A stretch of DNA of 64,000 nt. Source: Planctomycetota bacterium (GTDB lineage Bacteria > Planctomycetota > PLA2). Below, in pieces: positions 1 through 9,965 of this stretch. The notes below the pieces were generated by a model. It did no database searches, had not been told where the DNA came from, and worked only from the letters and a program-made list of their open reading frames with translations. The position numbers and the translations under genes were made by a program. Every line of letters starts with the position of its first letter. Positions within the stretch are counted from its first letter, which is position 1. Where the stretch lies: NCBI GenBank assembly GCA_021776785.1, contig JAJFFF010000012.1, forward strand, positions 62,001 to 126,000, given 5' to 3'.

Positions 1-491
1 CAAGAGCCGCGCTCCGGGATGATCCAGCAGGAGTGGAGCTTCTTGTCCGAAGAGTGGATCTCGACACTGAAGTCGACACCGGGTGAACGGTGAAGCTGCG
101 TGACGATCACGCGCTCGGTTCCATTGATGATGAACTCGCCGCCGCCGATCATGATCGGCAGCTCTCCGAGGTACACCTCTTCTTCGATCGGCTCTTCCTT
201 GTTGAGCCGAACGCGGATCTTGAACGGCGAACCGTAAGTCAACCGCAGACGCCGGCACTCTTCGGGCCGGTACCGCGGGGCACCGAGCTCGTAGCCCAAG
301 AAGTCCAGCGACATCGTTCCGTCGTAGGACTCAATGGGGAAGATTTCGCCGATGATCGACTGGAGGCCGATCTTGTCGCGCTCAGAAAACGGAAGGTCGG
401 ACTGCAAAAACGCGTCGTAGGACGCCGTCTGCAGTTCGGCAAGGTTGGGAAGGTCAAACGGTACCGTGCGACCGTACTTGAGAATCTCCAT
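1..491 (-). CDS. rpoB: RNA polymerase beta subunit, N-terminal part (cut by window edge)
   Basis: The first about 163 residues of the beta subunit of RNA polymerase, the catalytic core of transcription. The start is ATG at 491-489 ([17 protein letters not shown]), preceded by an AGGAGA ribosome site at about 503-508. The translation carries the beta protrusion/lobe signature [20 protein letters not shown] followed by SPGV, which is nearly invariant in RpoB. The reading frame is open to base 1, so most of the gene lies outside the window. It is the last gene seen of the tuf-secE-nusG-ribosomal protein unit and is separated from rplL by about 360 bases that hold a strong hairpin. Identity is certain from motif and gene order. 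Confidence 0.97.
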   Translation of the reverse strand, partial: MEILKYGRTVPFDLPNLAELQTASYDAFLQSDLPFSERDKIGLQSIIGEIFPIESYDGTMSLDFLGYELGAPRYRPEECRRLRLTYGSPFKIRVRLNKEEPIEEEVYLGELPIMIGGGEFIINGTERVIVTQLHRSPGVDFSVEIHSSDKKLHSCWIIPERGS

Positions 492-779
492 CGGGGGAGT
501 CTTCTCCTAGATGTAAAGAGAGCGAAGACACGAACGTCTCCATCCCCCGTACCGGCGGCCCCGCGTGCCCACTGATTGCAGCCCCGAGTCGTCTGACCGG
601 GAAGCTTGCAACGTGGTACTCGCGAGGAAAGGCCGAAACGTAAGGACAGGGATCGCCGTTACCCCAGCAACCACCGCACAAAACGGGGCAGCCAGGCCAT
701 AAACTCGTTCCGCAACCGCGTTTCTCGGCCCGTCGGCCATCTTCACGGTACGTCGAATCGTAACCCGGACTTCCCCCGA

Positions 780-813
780 CCGGTCATTTCGCCGACAAAA
801 GCGAAACGACCGG
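780..813 (-). promoter_or_regulatory. rplL-rpoB intergenic hairpin (attenuator or RNase III-type site)
   Basis: In the 492-850 gap, a 13-bp stem (arms 780-792 and 801-813, one G-U pair on the transcribed strand) closes an 8-nt loop. It lies 38-71 nt after the rplL stop. No T-run follows on the minus strand, so it is not a classic terminator. In E. coli the same gap holds a partial terminator and an RNase III site that set the ratio of L7/L12 to beta; a similar role here is inference. No gene is seen in the rest of the gap. Confidence 0.6.
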
Positions 814-850
814 CGGGAGAATTGCGCCAAAGCGCCGTACAAACGTCGCA

Positions 851-1258
851 TTAAGCGAGTTCGACGGTCGCTCCTGCGTCCTCCAGATCTTTTTTGACCT
901 TCTCGGCTTCGTCCTTGGACGCGCCTTCTTTGATCTTGCTGGGGATGCTGTCCACCATGTCTTTGGCCTCCTTGAGGCCGAGACCGGTGATGGCACGAAC
1001 GGCCTTGATGACGGCGATCTTCTTGTCGCCCGCCGCCTTCAAAATGACGTCGAAAGCGGACTTTTCCACCGCCTCGTCGCCACCGCCACCGGGTGCTGCC
1101 ATCGCTACGGCCGCGGGTGCCGCGGCGCTAACGTTCCAGCGCTCTTCAAGAGCTTTCACGAGCTTCGCCGCACGACCCAAGGGAAGGGCGTCTAGCTTTT
1201 GGAAAATCTCTTCGAGTTCGCCGTCGAGCTCAATCGTCTGCGTGTTTTCTTCGGACAT
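851..1258 (-). CDS. rplL: 50S ribosomal protein L7/L12
   Basis: A 135-residue stalk protein of the large ribosomal subunit that recruits and stimulates translational GTPases. It has the usual three parts: an acidic helical dimerisation domain (about 1-50), an Ala/Gly/Pro hinge (about 51-65, [15 protein letters not shown]), and the globular C-terminal domain with [20 protein letters not shown], the conserved factor-binding helix. Length is a little above the usual 120-130. Start ATG 1258 has a GGAG ribosome site about 8 nt upstream. It lies 77 nt after rplJ and about 360 nt before rpoB. Confidence 0.98.
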   Translation of the reverse strand: MSEENTQTIELDGELEEIFQKLDALPLGRAAKLVKALEERWNVSAAAPAAVAMAAPGGGGDEAVEKSAFDVILKAAGDKKIAVIKAVRAITGLGLKEAKDMVDSIPSKIKEGASKDEAEKVKKDLEDAGATVELA

Positions 1259-1335
1259 CTCTGGCTCCGTATCTAACGGTTAGTGTTTTGTTTTGCTTCC
1301 GGCGGGCAACCCGACGGATCGTTTCAATCGTCGCG

Positions 1336-1866
1336 TTACTCGCCGCCTTCGGCGGCATCGCCGGCGTGCTCGCTTAGGCAACGAGCAAGACCGGTTCCAA
1401 GCCCCGAGATGGCAACGGCGAGGCCGCGGCCGGGGGCCAAAATCGTGCTGGCGAGCATGCCGCGCAGCGTCTGTTTGTCCGGGCTATTCGAAAGCAGCGT
1501 CACACCGGCCTGGTCGATGATCTCGCCATCGACATAACCGCCGCGCACTTCGAACTGCTTTTTCTTCGCCGCGACCATGACGGCTTTGGCCACGTTGACC
1601 AAGTCGGGATCTTCGCCGGGCAAAAGCGCGAGTGCCGTTTGGCCCTCGAACTTGTCCGCCAGCGCTTCACGCCCCTCACCCAACGCATAGCGCGCGGTGC
1701 GGTTGTGGACGACCCGGAACCGGGCGCCCATCTGGCGCAACTCGCAGCGAAACGCGTAGTTGTCTTCCGCCGTCATGCCGGAAAGGCTGACGACGTACAT
1801 GTTGTCTACGCCGTCGAGCGCTTCACGCAGCTCGGCCGCCATGAGGTCTTTGATGAATTTTGCCAT
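1336..1866 (-). CDS. rplJ: 50S ribosomal protein L10
   Basis: A 176-residue ribosomal protein that anchors the L7/L12 dimers to the ribosomal stalk; in E. coli the L10-L12 complex also represses its own mRNA. The chosen start is the ATG at 1866 ([17 protein letters not shown]). An in-frame upstream ATG would add 10 residues inside rplA and is less likely. The start overlaps the rplA stop as TGATG, so the two are translationally coupled. The C-terminal tail (LARCLSEHAGDAAEGGE) is the acidic helix region that binds L7/L12. Confidence 0.96.
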   Translation of the reverse strand: MAKFIKDLMAAELREALDGVDNMYVVSLSGMTAEDNYAFRCELRQMGARFRVVHNRTARYALGEGREALADKFEGQTALALLPGEDPDLVNVAKAVMVAAKKKQFEVRGGYVDGEIIDQAGVTLLSNSPDKQTLRGMLASTILAPGRGLAVAISGLGTGLARCLSEHAGDAAEGGE

Positions 1867-2549
1867 CACGCCACCGCCACTTGGACGCCGGGGCACATCG
1901 TCGAGGACAGATATGCACCGAGCAGGTAGTTGCCCTTGGTGGATGTGGGACGGAGCGACATCACATGGCTGACAAACGCTTCCACGTTGTCCACCAGCTT
2001 GTCCGCCTCGAAGCTCTTTTTGCCCATCACCGCGTGAACGTTGGCGCCGGAGTCATTGCGGAATTCAATCTTCCCCGCCTTGAACTCCTTGACCGCATCG
2101 CCCACGGCTTCGGTCACGGTGCCGGCTTTCGGCGAAGGCATCTTGCCTTGCGGGCCGAGCACCTTACCGAGCTTACCGACGACGCGCATCATGGAGGGAT
2201 GCGCGATCGCGACATCGAAGTCCATCCAGCCGCCCTGGATCTTCTCGGCCAAGTCCGCCGCGCCGACGAAGTCCGCACCGGCGTCTTCCGCCGCTTGCGC
2301 GTGTTCGCCTTCCGCGAAGCACAACACCGTGACGCTCTTGCCAATACCGTGAGGCAGGCTGAACGCACCACGCACGATTTGATCGCTCTTGCGCGGGTCG
2401 ATGCCGAGACGCAGACAAAGGCTGACCGTCTCGTCGAACTTCGGACTGTCCAAGCTCTTGAGGAGCGCGACTCCGTCGTTTAGGCCATAGCGGCGATTCC
2501 GCTCAACCTTCGCGGCCGCACGTGCGTACCGCTTACTCTTTTTGCTCAT
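1866..2549 (-). CDS. rplA: 50S ribosomal protein L1
   Basis: A 227-residue L1 protein of the ribosome E-site stalk, which in many bacteria represses translation of the rplK-rplA mRNA. The start is ATG 2549 ([21 protein letters not shown]) just after a strong GGAGGTG site; the upstream in-frame start is rejected because it would swallow that site. The L1 landmark [15 protein letters not shown] is present near residue 130, and the family-typical [12 protein letters not shown]... SSTMCPGV sits at the C terminus. It lies 83 nt after rplK and overlaps rplJ by 1 nt. Confidence 0.97.
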   Translation of the reverse strand: MSKKSKRYARAAAKVERNRRYGLNDGVALLKSLDSPKFDETVSLCLRLGIDPRKSDQIVRGAFSLPHGIGKSVTVLCFAEGEHAQAAEDAGADFVGAADLAEKIQGGWMDFDVAIAHPSMMRVVGKLGKVLGPQGKMPSPKAGTVTEAVGDAVKEFKAGKIEFRNDSGANVHAVMGKKSFEADKLVDNVEAFVSHVMSLRPTSTKGNYLLGAYLSSTMCPGVQVAVA

Positions 2550-2632
2550 GTCACCTCCGTGGTTCGAGCGTCCCACCGATACCGCCGACACACATGGCCA
2601 GCCGTCCGATGCGGACTCCCACAGGGAATGGG

Positions 2633-3058
2633 TTAATCGACTACTGTGATCCCGCAGGAACGCGCGGTGCCTGCGATGACTTGCTGCGCGGCTTCAATCG
2701 AAGCCGAGTTGAGGTCTTCCATCTTCGTTTCCGCGATCTCGCGGACTTGCGCCCGCGTGACCTGGCCGACGATGGTCCGCCCCGGTTCTTTCGACGCCGA
2801 ATCGAGCCCCGCTGCCTTCTTGAGCAGCACGGCCGCCGGCGGCGACTTGGTGATGAAACTGAATGTACGATCCGCAAACACCGAGATCTCGACGGGGATG
2901 ATGAGCCCCGGCGTGCCCGCGGTGGCCGCGTTGAACTGTTGAACGAACTGCCCGATGTTGACGCCGTGCTGACCGAGGGCGGGGCCGACCGGGGGCGCCG
3001 GAGTGGCTTGGCCGCCCGGGCACTGCAGCTTGATCTTGGCTGTGATTTCCTTGGCCAT
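2633..3058 (-). CDS. rplK: 50S ribosomal protein L11
   Basis: A 141-residue L11 protein of the GTPase-associated centre, which also mediates the stringent response to uncharged tRNA. It shows the universal [20 protein letters not shown] stretch near the N terminus (about residues 19-38) and the KKAAG motif of the rRNA-binding domain. The start is ATG 3058 with a GAGG site; a longer in-frame start exists but its extra residues are not L11-like. nusG lies 10 nt upstream. Confidence 0.97.
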   Translation of the reverse strand: MAKEITAKIKLQCPGGQATPAPPVGPALGQHGVNIGQFVQQFNAATAGTPGLIIPVEISVFADRTFSFITKSPPAAVLLKKAAGLDSASKEPGRTIVGQVTRAQVREIAETKMEDLNSASIEAAQQVIAGTARSCGITVVD

Positions 3059-3068
3059 CGTTTCCTCT

Positions 3069-3599
3069 TTAGATCCCTTCGACCTGCCAGTAGCCCAACT
3101 CGACAATCGTCGGGCGGTTGAACACGGTGATGACGACTTTGACTGAACCCTTCTTCGTGTCGACTTCGTCGATCACGCCGTCGTAGTTCTCGAACGGGCC
3201 ATCCTTAATCTTGACCGCGTCACCCTTGACAAACTCGATCTTGAGTTTGGGCTTCTCGGTTTGCTTCTCGACTTGGCCGAGCATCTTGTCAACCTCGTCT
3301 TGCGACATCGGCTCCGGTTTCCCGTGCGCGCCGATGAAGTCGCCCACTCCCGGCGTCTCGCGAACGAGGAACCAGGCCGGCTGCGACATCTCCATCTCGA
3401 CGATGACGTAGCCGGGATAGATCTTGCGCCGAATCGTGCGCTTGCGACCGCTCTTCATCTCGGTCACGGTCTCGGTCGGGACCAGGATGCGGGAGATGTC
3501 TTCCTCCAACGCCTTGGCCTTGACCCGCGCTTCTAACCCGCGGCGGACGCGGTCCTCTTGACCGCTCGCAACTCGCAGGACGTACCACTCCTTTGCCAT
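3069..3599 (-). CDS. nusG: Transcription termination/antitermination protein NusG
   Basis: A 176-residue NusG that binds RNA polymerase and links it to Rho or the ribosome. The NGN domain starts [18 protein letters not shown] and carries [10 protein letters not shown]; the C-terminal KOW domain has [21 protein letters not shown]. The length is standard. The start overlaps the secE stop as TGATG, so it is translationally coupled to secE. Confidence 0.98.
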   Translation of the reverse strand: MAKEWYVLRVASGQEDRVRRGLEARVKAKALEEDISRILVPTETVTEMKSGRKRTIRRKIYPGYVIVEMEMSQPAWFLVRETPGVGDFIGAHGKPEPMSQDEVDKMLGQVEKQTEKPKLKIEFVKGDAVKIKDGPFENYDGVIDEVDTKKGSVKVVITVFNRPTIVELGYWQVEGI

Positions 3600-4045
3600 C
3601 AGAAAATCAACCCGAAGAATTTGTTGAGAATGATGTCAAAGAAGAACAGCGACATCGTGATGATCACGGTCACCAAAATGACGACCCACGTAGCGTTCAT
3701 CGATTCGATGCGGGTCGGCCAGGAGACTTTCTTCATCTCCATTTCGACCTCGACGAGCGTGTCCACCGTCTTGCGCCGCATCATGTACTTCCGAATGCCG
3801 ACGAACATGAGGATGAACAAGCCGACGCAGCACAGAAACTTCAACGACATCGGCACGCCCAAGAGCGGCAGATTGCGCGTCAGCGCAAGGTCGATGAGAA
3901 ACGGCGTGTCCGTTGGCATCTGGATCCAGCTATAGAGCTCGACGCAGGCAAAGAACGCCGTGACAGTCCAGAGCAGCCAGACCGTAAGCCGGGTCAGACT
4001 GCCTTGTCCTTCCTTGTAGCCCTCGACGTTTTTAGCTTCCGCCAC
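3599..4045 (-). CDS. secE: Preprotein translocase subunit SecE
   Basis: The small essential subunit that clamps SecY in the Sec channel of the inner membrane. The conserved SecE core is C-terminal: EVEMEMKKVSWPTRIESMNA followed by a single membrane helix (about residues 117-140). At 148 residues it is longer than the minimal form: two extra hydrophobic segments (about 20-40 and 60-82) precede the core, as in the three-helix SecE of E. coli. It sits between tRNA-Trp and nusG, its usual place. Confidence 0.95.
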   Translation of the reverse strand: MAEAKNVEGYKEGQGSLTRLTVWLLWTVTAFFACVELYSWIQMPTDTPFLIDLALTRNLPLLGVPMSLKFLCCVGLFILMFVGIRKYMMRRKTVDTLVEVEMEMKKVSWPTRIESMNATWVVILVTVIITMSLFFFDIILNKFFGLIF

Positions 4046-4148
4046 CGCGTTCGCTCACTTTCCAGAATCTTCATTCAGCCGGCTCCGCTGCTCCGCAACG
4101 CCACCGGCGATCGTGTCTTTCTATTCCAACTTCAAAAGATGTTGGATG

Positions 4149-4221
4149 CACGGGCGAGAGGAGTCGAACCTCTAACCGCCTGATTTGGAATCAGGTGCTC
4201 TGCCAATTGAGCTACGCCCGT
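4149..4221 (-). tRNA. tRNA-Trp (CCA)
   Basis: A complete cloverleaf can be folded: 7-bp acceptor ACGGGCG/CGCCCGT, D arm, anticodon stem CCTGA/TCAGG with loop TTCCAAA (anticodon CCA), and TTCGACT in the T arm. Discriminator G73. Only CA, not CCA, follows in the genome. It sits between tuf and secE, the usual place of a tRNA-Trp gene. Confidence 0.97.
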
Positions 4222-4239
4222 GCGGTGATTTGTCTGCGC

Positions 4240-5442
<1,203 letters not shown>

Positions 5443-5533
5443 CTCTGTCGATCCTTCTTCTTACTTCTTCCGCTTTGAGAGGCTTGTCCTCTCGTAGCCA
5501 TAACTCACGCAGCCGTAGATGCGCCTTGCTTGG

Positions 5534-5605
5534 AGCTGCCGACGGGACTTGAACCCGTGACCTCCTCCTTACCAAGGAGGTGCTCTACCACTGAGCTACG
5601 GCAGC
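5534..5605 (-). tRNA. tRNA-Thr (GGT)
   Basis: Acceptor GCTGCCG/CGGCAGC, anticodon stem CCTCC/GGAGG around loop TTGGTAA (anticodon GGT, reads ACC/ACU), T loop TTCAAGT. Discriminator T, and CCA is encoded at 5531-5533. It is part of the tuf tRNA cluster. Confidence 0.97.
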
Positions 5606-5680
5606 GTGTTGTCCAAAAATTTCAAACCGACCGGAGTGGTCTTTGTTCGCCTCGGTTTTGAGAAACCCAAAGAAAGGCTG

Positions 5681-5751
5681 AGCGGGTGATGGGGATCGAA
5701 CCCACACAACCAGCTTGGAAGGCTGGGGCTCTACCATTGAGCTACACCCGC
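5681..5751 (-). tRNA. tRNA-Gly (TCC)
   Basis: Acceptor GCGGGTG/CACCCGC, anticodon stem CCAGC/GCTGG around loop CTTCCAA (anticodon TCC, reads GGA/GGG), T loop TTCGATC. Discriminator T; only CA follows, so CCA is not fully encoded. It is the first gene of the tuf operon, 64 nt after the predicted start site. Confidence 0.97.
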
Positions 5752-5822
5752 CTCGTGTTCCTTGGTTTTCCCACCGAGCCGTGTACGGAGAGTTCTCCCG
5801 GCCGGAGTCTAGTGAAACGCGA

Positions 5823-5850
5823 ATTCTAGGGCTGCCTTAGGGGCTGTCAA
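5823..5850 (-). promoter_or_regulatory. Promoter of the tRNA-tuf-secE-nusG-rpl operon
   Basis: On the minus strand a perfect TTGACA (5850-5845), a 16-bp spacer and TAGAAT (5828-5823) form a near-consensus housekeeping sigma promoter. Transcription would start near 5815, 64 nt before tRNA-Gly. This strength fits a stable-RNA and ribosomal protein operon. The rest of the 5752-6023 gap holds no gene; a 15-nt perfect dyad ATCGGAAATTCCGAT is at 5946-5960. Confidence 0.8.
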
Positions 5851-6023
5851 CATGCCGAGCCCCATTCTGGCCGCTTTCACCGGAATCCCGGCGAATCGAG
5901 TCAATCCGAGTGGCGCGCCGAGCACGCGCGGCGGCATGCCCAGCTATCGGAAATTCCGATGCAAATTGCCGTCATTCCCGGCAAGAGCGACGGCCGCGCA
6001 CTCCTCGGTCACGAGACAGGGGG

Positions 6024-6674
6024 CTACTTCGCGCGAAAGCGCTTTGCTAGCTCGGGGAAGAGTTCATCGACGCGATCCGCGTCCCACGGTTTGCCGTCCG
6101 GCTCGTCCTTGTGCGCAACCGCGTCATCCATGGGCAGCGCTTTGCCGTCGTTTTTGGCCTCGTACGCCTCCTGCGCGGCGTAGAGCAGCCCTTCACCATC
6201 CCCGCTCTCGTCATCGTTGGGATCGAGCCTGTCGGCCGCCCGCTGCGGGTCTTGCAGGGCCCGTTCGAAATAGTCTTTGCCTTGCGCGAGCACCCAAAGG
6301 CGGAAGTACTCAAACCCATCGTCGCTGCAGCCTCCCATCGCGACGTACGCAACGGCCCAGAGGTCCCATCGGTACGCCCGGTTTAGTTGCACTCGGACGA
6401 ATCGGTCAAACGCCACGATTTCTTCGTCTTCGAGCCGTTCGAGAGCAGCGGCGAGCGCTTCTGCATGCGCCTCTGTCGCGGCACCGTCCGTTGGCGTGGT
6501 CGATGCGATCAGGCTCCAAAAGCGTGCATCCGCATCCATCGTTTTCTCCGGCCGGTCCCGGGCGCGCTCTTGCCTGTCGGTTTCCGGGGTAGCGTCGGTT
6601 TCGTTCGGTGCGCAAGAACAGGCCACCAATACGACGCCGGCGGCGACGAACATCCTGACGGCGCTCCACTGCAT
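6024..6674 (-). CDS. DUF4240 domain lipoprotein
   Basis: A 216-residue protein. The start is put at ATG 6674 because the residues that follow form a lipoprotein signal peptide (FVAAGVVLVACSC, lipobox Cys at about 23). An ATG at 6653 is also possible, and the longer in-frame start would run through the palindrome upstream. The mature part matches the DUF4240 pattern: MDADARFWSLI near its start, RAYRWDLWAVAYVAMGGCSDDGF in the middle (split here into known blocks RAYRWDLW and GGCSDDGF), then YFRLWVLAQG. Family members are of unknown function and usually cytoplasmic; the lipid anchor is notable. It is divergent from the cyclophilin gene. Confidence 0.8.
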   Translation of the reverse strand: MQWSAVRMFVAAGVVLVACSCAPNETDATPETDRQERARDRPEKTMDADARFWSLIASTTPTDGAATEAHAEALAAALERLEDEEIVAFDRFVRVQLNRAYRWDLWAVAYVAMGGCSDDGFEYFRLWVLAQGKDYFERALQDPQRAADRLDPNDDESGDGEGLLYAAQEAYEAKNDGKALPMDDAVAHKDEPDGKPWDADRVDELFPELAKRFRAK

Positions 6675-6690
6675 CGTTGGAAGTGTACCT

Positions 6691-6718
6691 CGCGAGAGCG
6701 GCGCACGCCGCTCTCGCG
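6691..6718. promoter_or_regulatory. Perfect 28-bp palindrome in a divergent promoter region
   Basis: Two 13-bp arms, CGCGAGAGCGGCG and its exact complement, surround the bases CA. It lies 16 bp upstream of the DUF4240 start and 46 bp upstream of the cyclophilin start. It could be an operator acting on both genes or an RNA hairpin in the DUF4240 leader; the sequence alone cannot decide. Confidence 0.6.
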
Positions 6719-6764
6719 TGCGCGTCCATCTCGAGCGCTGCCTCTGTGTCACAATGCTTCGGCG

Positions 6765-8012
6765 ATGAAAACAGCGTATCTTTTGGCCGCCACGCTCCTG
6801 CTCTCGTCGGTTCACGCACAGGACAATCGACTCACGATCAAGGTGGATCGCGCGATGACGCGGGCCGACTTCGTAAGTGCTTCGCAGCTCTCCCTTGGCC
6901 GCGTCTGTCTGATGCCCGACAACGACGATGATGCCTACTGGAACGGCGTAACGAACCTAACGATCGATGCGACGGTCCCGCGCGAGAAGTTTGACCCGTT
7001 TCTCCTGAGCCTCCTCAAGATGGCGGGCATCCCTCACCGCGACTACGGCCCGTGCCTCGTCGTGCTGCCGCGCAAAGCACTGGGCAGCTCGTTTCGGATC
7101 GTAGGGACCGAACACAAGATCGCGTTCGTTCGACCGGCATCCACGCTGGGCGCCAATCCCGCCGCCACTCTCGTGTCGAGTTCCGTTCGCACCCTGCTTA
7201 CCGCGCTCAAAGAGGCCGATGCGAGAACAAGTTCGGTTGCCGCTTCGCTTCTCGGGCTGTTCGGGCCGCGCAGCGACGAGGTTGTAGACGGTCTCGTCTC
7301 GACACTGCCCCGCGTTCCGACCGCAGCGCTTGCCGCGCTCACACGACTGGGGCACGCCAGCAAACGCGCGCTGCCTCACTTGCGTAAGCATGCCGACGAG
7401 GCAGCGTTTGCGGAAGCCATCCAGGCCATCGAAACCGCGCGTCACCCCGACCTTGCGTTTCCAAATCGTTGCCGTGCGGCCGCCCCGGCGACGTTTCGTG
7501 CGCGGTTTGAGACCACGAAGGGTGCCTTCGTCGTTGTTGTGCATCGCGACTGGGCGCCGCTGGCCGCCGATCGCTTCTATCACCTCGTGCGGATCGGCTT
7601 TTTCGACAACACGGCGATCTTTCGCGTGATGAAGGGCTTTGTTGCGCAGTGGGGTAAATCCAGCGAACCGCAGGTGAACGCCGCGTGGTTTTCCGCCACA
7701 CTCGAGGACGAGGCGCGCAAGGAATCCAACACGCGCGGCCGCTTGTCCTTTGCGAAATCCAACCGTCCGAACTCACGCTCGACCCAAGTGTTCGTCAACG
7801 TCGGTGCGAACAGCGGGCTCGACGGGCAGGGGTTTGCCCCGTTCGGCGAAGTGGAGTCCGGCATGGACGTCGTGGACGCCTTCTATGCGAAGTACGGCAA
7901 CCGCGTGAACCAGGAGCGGTATCACTTCGGAGGCAACGAGTACATCGACAAGAACTTCCCGAAGATCGATCGCATTAAGAAAGCCACTCTGCTTCCGGCC
8001 GACCCCAAGTAG
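6765..8012 (+). CDS. Secreted cyclophilin-type peptidyl-prolyl isomerase with N-terminal repeat region
   Basis: A 415-residue exported protein. Start ATG 6765 gives a clean signal peptide (MKTAYLLAATLLLSSVHAQ). Residues about 140-235 are Ala/Leu-rich helical pairs of HEAT type (LLTALKEADART, LGLFGPRSDEVVDGL, ALPHLRKHAD). The C-terminal half is a cyclophilin domain: the catalytic Arg and Gln of the family are kept in FRVMKGFVAQWG, with STQVFVNVG and the LDGQGFAPFGEVESGMDVVDAF tail motif (here in two blocks). It would catalyse proline isomerisation outside the cytoplasm. The HEAT part probably binds a partner. Convergent with the exporter operon, 16 nt away. Confidence 0.88.
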   Translation: MKTAYLLAATLLLSSVHAQDNRLTIKVDRAMTRADFVSASQLSLGRVCLMPDNDDDAYWNGVTNLTIDATVPREKFDPFLLSLLKMAGIPHRDYGPCLVVLPRKALGSSFRIVGTEHKIAFVRPASTLGANPAATLVSSSVRTLLTALKEADARTSSVAASLLGLFGPRSDEVVDGLVSTLPRVPTAALAALTRLGHASKRALPHLRKHADEAAFAEAIQAIETARHPDLAFPNRCRAAAPATFRARFETTKGAFVVVVHRDWAPLAADRFYHLVRIGFFDNTAIFRVMKGFVAQWGKSSEPQVNAAWFSATLEDEARKESNTRGRLSFAKSNRPNSRSTQVFVNVGANSGLDGQGFAPFGEVESGMDVVDAFYAKYGNRVNQERYHFGGNEYIDKNFPKIDRIKKATLLPADPK

Positions 8013-8028
8013 GCCTTGCGGCTGGCGT

Positions 8029-9291
8029 CTATTCGTGGCGCAGCGCGGTAATCGGATCGAGCATCGCCGCGCGCCGCGCGGGGAAGATGCCAAACAAGAT
8101 GCCTGTGACCATGGAAATCGTGAGCGCCAGCCCCAAGCTCGTGGACGTAACGACGAACTCCCACCCCGTCCATTGCTCCATCGCGTAGATGAACAGGAAT
8201 CCGGCGCCGACGCCGACCAAGCCACCCAACATCGAGATGACTGTCGTTTCCATCAGGAACTGAATCACGATGTGGATGCGGTGCGCGCCCAATGCACGAC
8301 GCACGCCGATCTCGCGGGTGCGTTCCGTCACCGTTGCCAACATGATGTTGGCGATCCCGATCCCGCCGACGAGCAGCGAGATCGAAGCGATCGCGATCAG
8401 CGCGTAGTTAAACACTTGCCGCGTCTTGCGCTTTTGCGCGAGCGCCTCCAACGGGACGACCATTTCGTAGTCATGGTCCTCGTGGTTTTTTTCAAGAAGT
8501 CGGCTTAGGTTGCGCGCTGTGATCAGGACGTCGTCGTCGTTTTCTACGCCGACCACGATCTGACTGAGCTGCACGTCGGTGGCCTTACGCGCGCCCTGCT
8601 GGCGTTCGATCTTGCGGGTACCGATCCGGCGAAACATCGTTTCGTACGGGACGTAGACCTCTTTGGTCTTGGAGTCGACGTTGAGCGCCTTGGCTTGGTA
8701 GCCCAAGAACTCGGAGTCCGATAACACCCCCACAATCTTGTAGTAGTGGTCGCCGATCAGCAGCGGCAGGCCGATCGGATCGTCCATCACGCCGAGCTCG
8801 CGCAAAATGCCCGCACGAATGATGCAGACGCGCTTCACGTCGATGTTGTCCATCGCGACGAGCGAGCGACCGCGCACGACGTCGAGCCCGAACAGATTCA
8901 TGTAGCGCGGGCGGACCGCGTACAACGTCGCCTTTTGCTTGCGTGAACCGTTCCAGATGAACTCCTCGCGGCGAAGCGCCGGAACCACGTCCTGGACACC
9001 GGGCACGGTGGCGCGGATTTGGCGTTCGTCTTTGTACGTAAGGCCGTACCGGTTAAACGCCCATTGGTTCGTTGCCTCGTCCTTTTGCTTCTCCGGCGGT
9101 TCTTTCGAGTTCAGGATGATGTTCTTGATGCCCAGCCGCCCGAACTCGCGCAGCAGCTCGCGCTCGGCGCCCGCGCCCATCGCCATCACCGAGATGACCG
9201 AGCCCACTCCGAACACAACGCCCAAAGTCGTCAGCAACGTACGCAGCGGGTAACCCATCAAGTTGCGGAGCGCTAAGACGAAGTACTTCAC
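8029..9291 (-). CDS. MacB/FtsX-type ABC transporter permease
   Basis: A 420-residue inner-membrane permease. GTG 9291 is taken as the start because it overlaps the ATPase stop as GTGA and gives the normal N terminus (KYFVLALRNLMGYPLRTLLTTLG with the first helix following). A MacB periplasmic core domain (about 45-270) is followed by three helices of FtsX type, including SLLVGGIGIANIMLATVTER and TREIGVRRALGA, the coupling signature of the family. With the ATPase, adaptor and TolC-like gene upstream it forms a tripartite export system for a lipid, peptide or macrolide-like substrate; the substrate is not evident. Confidence 0.92.
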   Translation of the reverse strand: MKYFVLALRNLMGYPLRTLLTTLGVVFGVGSVISVMAMGAGAERELLREFGRLGIKNIILNSKEPPEKQKDEATNQWAFNRYGLTYKDERQIRATVPGVQDVVPALRREEFIWNGSRKQKATLYAVRPRYMNLFGLDVVRGRSLVAMDNIDVKRVCIIRAGILRELGVMDDPIGLPLLIGDHYYKIVGVLSDSEFLGYQAKALNVDSKTKEVYVPYETMFRRIGTRKIERQQGARKATDVQLSQIVVGVENDDDVLITARNLSRLLEKNHEDHDYEMVVPLEALAQKRKTRQVFNYALIAIASISLLVGGIGIANIMLATVTERTREIGVRRALGAHRIHIVIQFLMETTVISMLGGLVGVGAGFLFIYAMEQWTGWEFVVTSTSLGLALTISMVTGILFGIFPARRAAMLDPITALRHE

Positions 9292-9965
9292 GCGTTCGTC
9301 GCCTCCAGCATCAGGCCGTCGCGGAGATGCACCGTGCGCTGCGCGCGCTCGGCGACTTCGGAGTCGTGCGTGATCATGACGATCGTACGTCCGTCGTGAT
9401 GGAGTGTTTCCATCAGTTGCAGCACGTCTTCGCCCGTTTTGGTATCCAAGTTTCCGGTCGGCTCGTCGGCGAGCAACATCACCGGGTCGCAAATGAGCGA
9501 ACGCGCGATCGCCACGCGCTGGCGCTCCCCACCGCTGAGCTGGTTCGGGCGATGGCGCAACCGATGGCCCAACCCCACCGTGTCGAGCAGCTTGCGCGCC
9601 CGTCCGGCGTGCGACTTGGCGGCGTAGAGCAACGGCACCTGGACGTTCTCCAGTACCGTCAGTTGCGGAATCAGGTTAAAGCTCTGAAACACGAATCCGA
9701 TCCGCTCGTTGCGAATCGTCGAGAGCCGCGCGTCCGACAGTTTCGCTACGTCCTCGCCGTGCAGGAAGTACGAACCCGTGGTCGGGCGATCGAGGCAGCC
9801 CAAGATGTTTAAGAGCGTCGATTTCCCCGATCCGGACGGTCCCATGATCGCTAAGAAGTCGCCTTGCTCCACGCGCAGATCGATCCCCATGAGGACCTGG
9901 ACGCGGGCATCCCCCTCGCCGTACGTACGAGTAATCCCTTGCAGGTTCAGGACCGGTTCGCTCAA
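9288..9965 (-). CDS. ABC transporter ATPase, MacB/LolD type
   Basis: A 225-residue ATPase. Walker A GPSGSGKST (about 42-50), Q loop FQSFNLIPQLTV, signature LSGGERQRVAIARS, Walker B LLADEPTGNLD, H loop THD. The GNLDTKTGE block places it with the LolD/MacB/FtsE group that serves FtsX-fold permeases. It overlaps the adaptor stop by ATGA and the permease start by GTGA, so production of all parts is coupled. Confidence 0.95.
   Translation of the reverse strand: MSEPVLNLQGITRTYGEGDARVQVLMGIDLRVEQGDFLAIMGPSGSGKSTLLNILGCLDRPTTGSYFLHGEDVAKLSDARLSTIRNERIGFVFQSFNLIPQLTVLENVQVPLLYAAKSHAGRARKLLDTVGLGHRLRHRPNQLSGGERQRVAIARSLICDPVMLLADEPTGNLDTKTGEDVLQLMETLHHDGRTIVMITHDSEVAERAQRTVHLRDGLMLEATNA

Noticed and set aside
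3593-4183. Plus-strand frame ending in a tRNA-like peptide (ARGVEPLTA)
   Set aside because: It is antisense to secE and reads the tRNA-Trp gene backwards; such peptides are typical false ORFs.
5477-5493. GAGAGG/CCTCTC hairpin before tuf as a terminator
   Set aside because: The stem is only 6 bp with no T-run, and tuf must be transcribed through it.
5852-6592. A 246-residue plus-strand frame opposite the DUF4240 gene
   Set aside because: Arg/Pro/Ser-rich composition, no domain, and the opposite strand has a well-supported lipoprotein.
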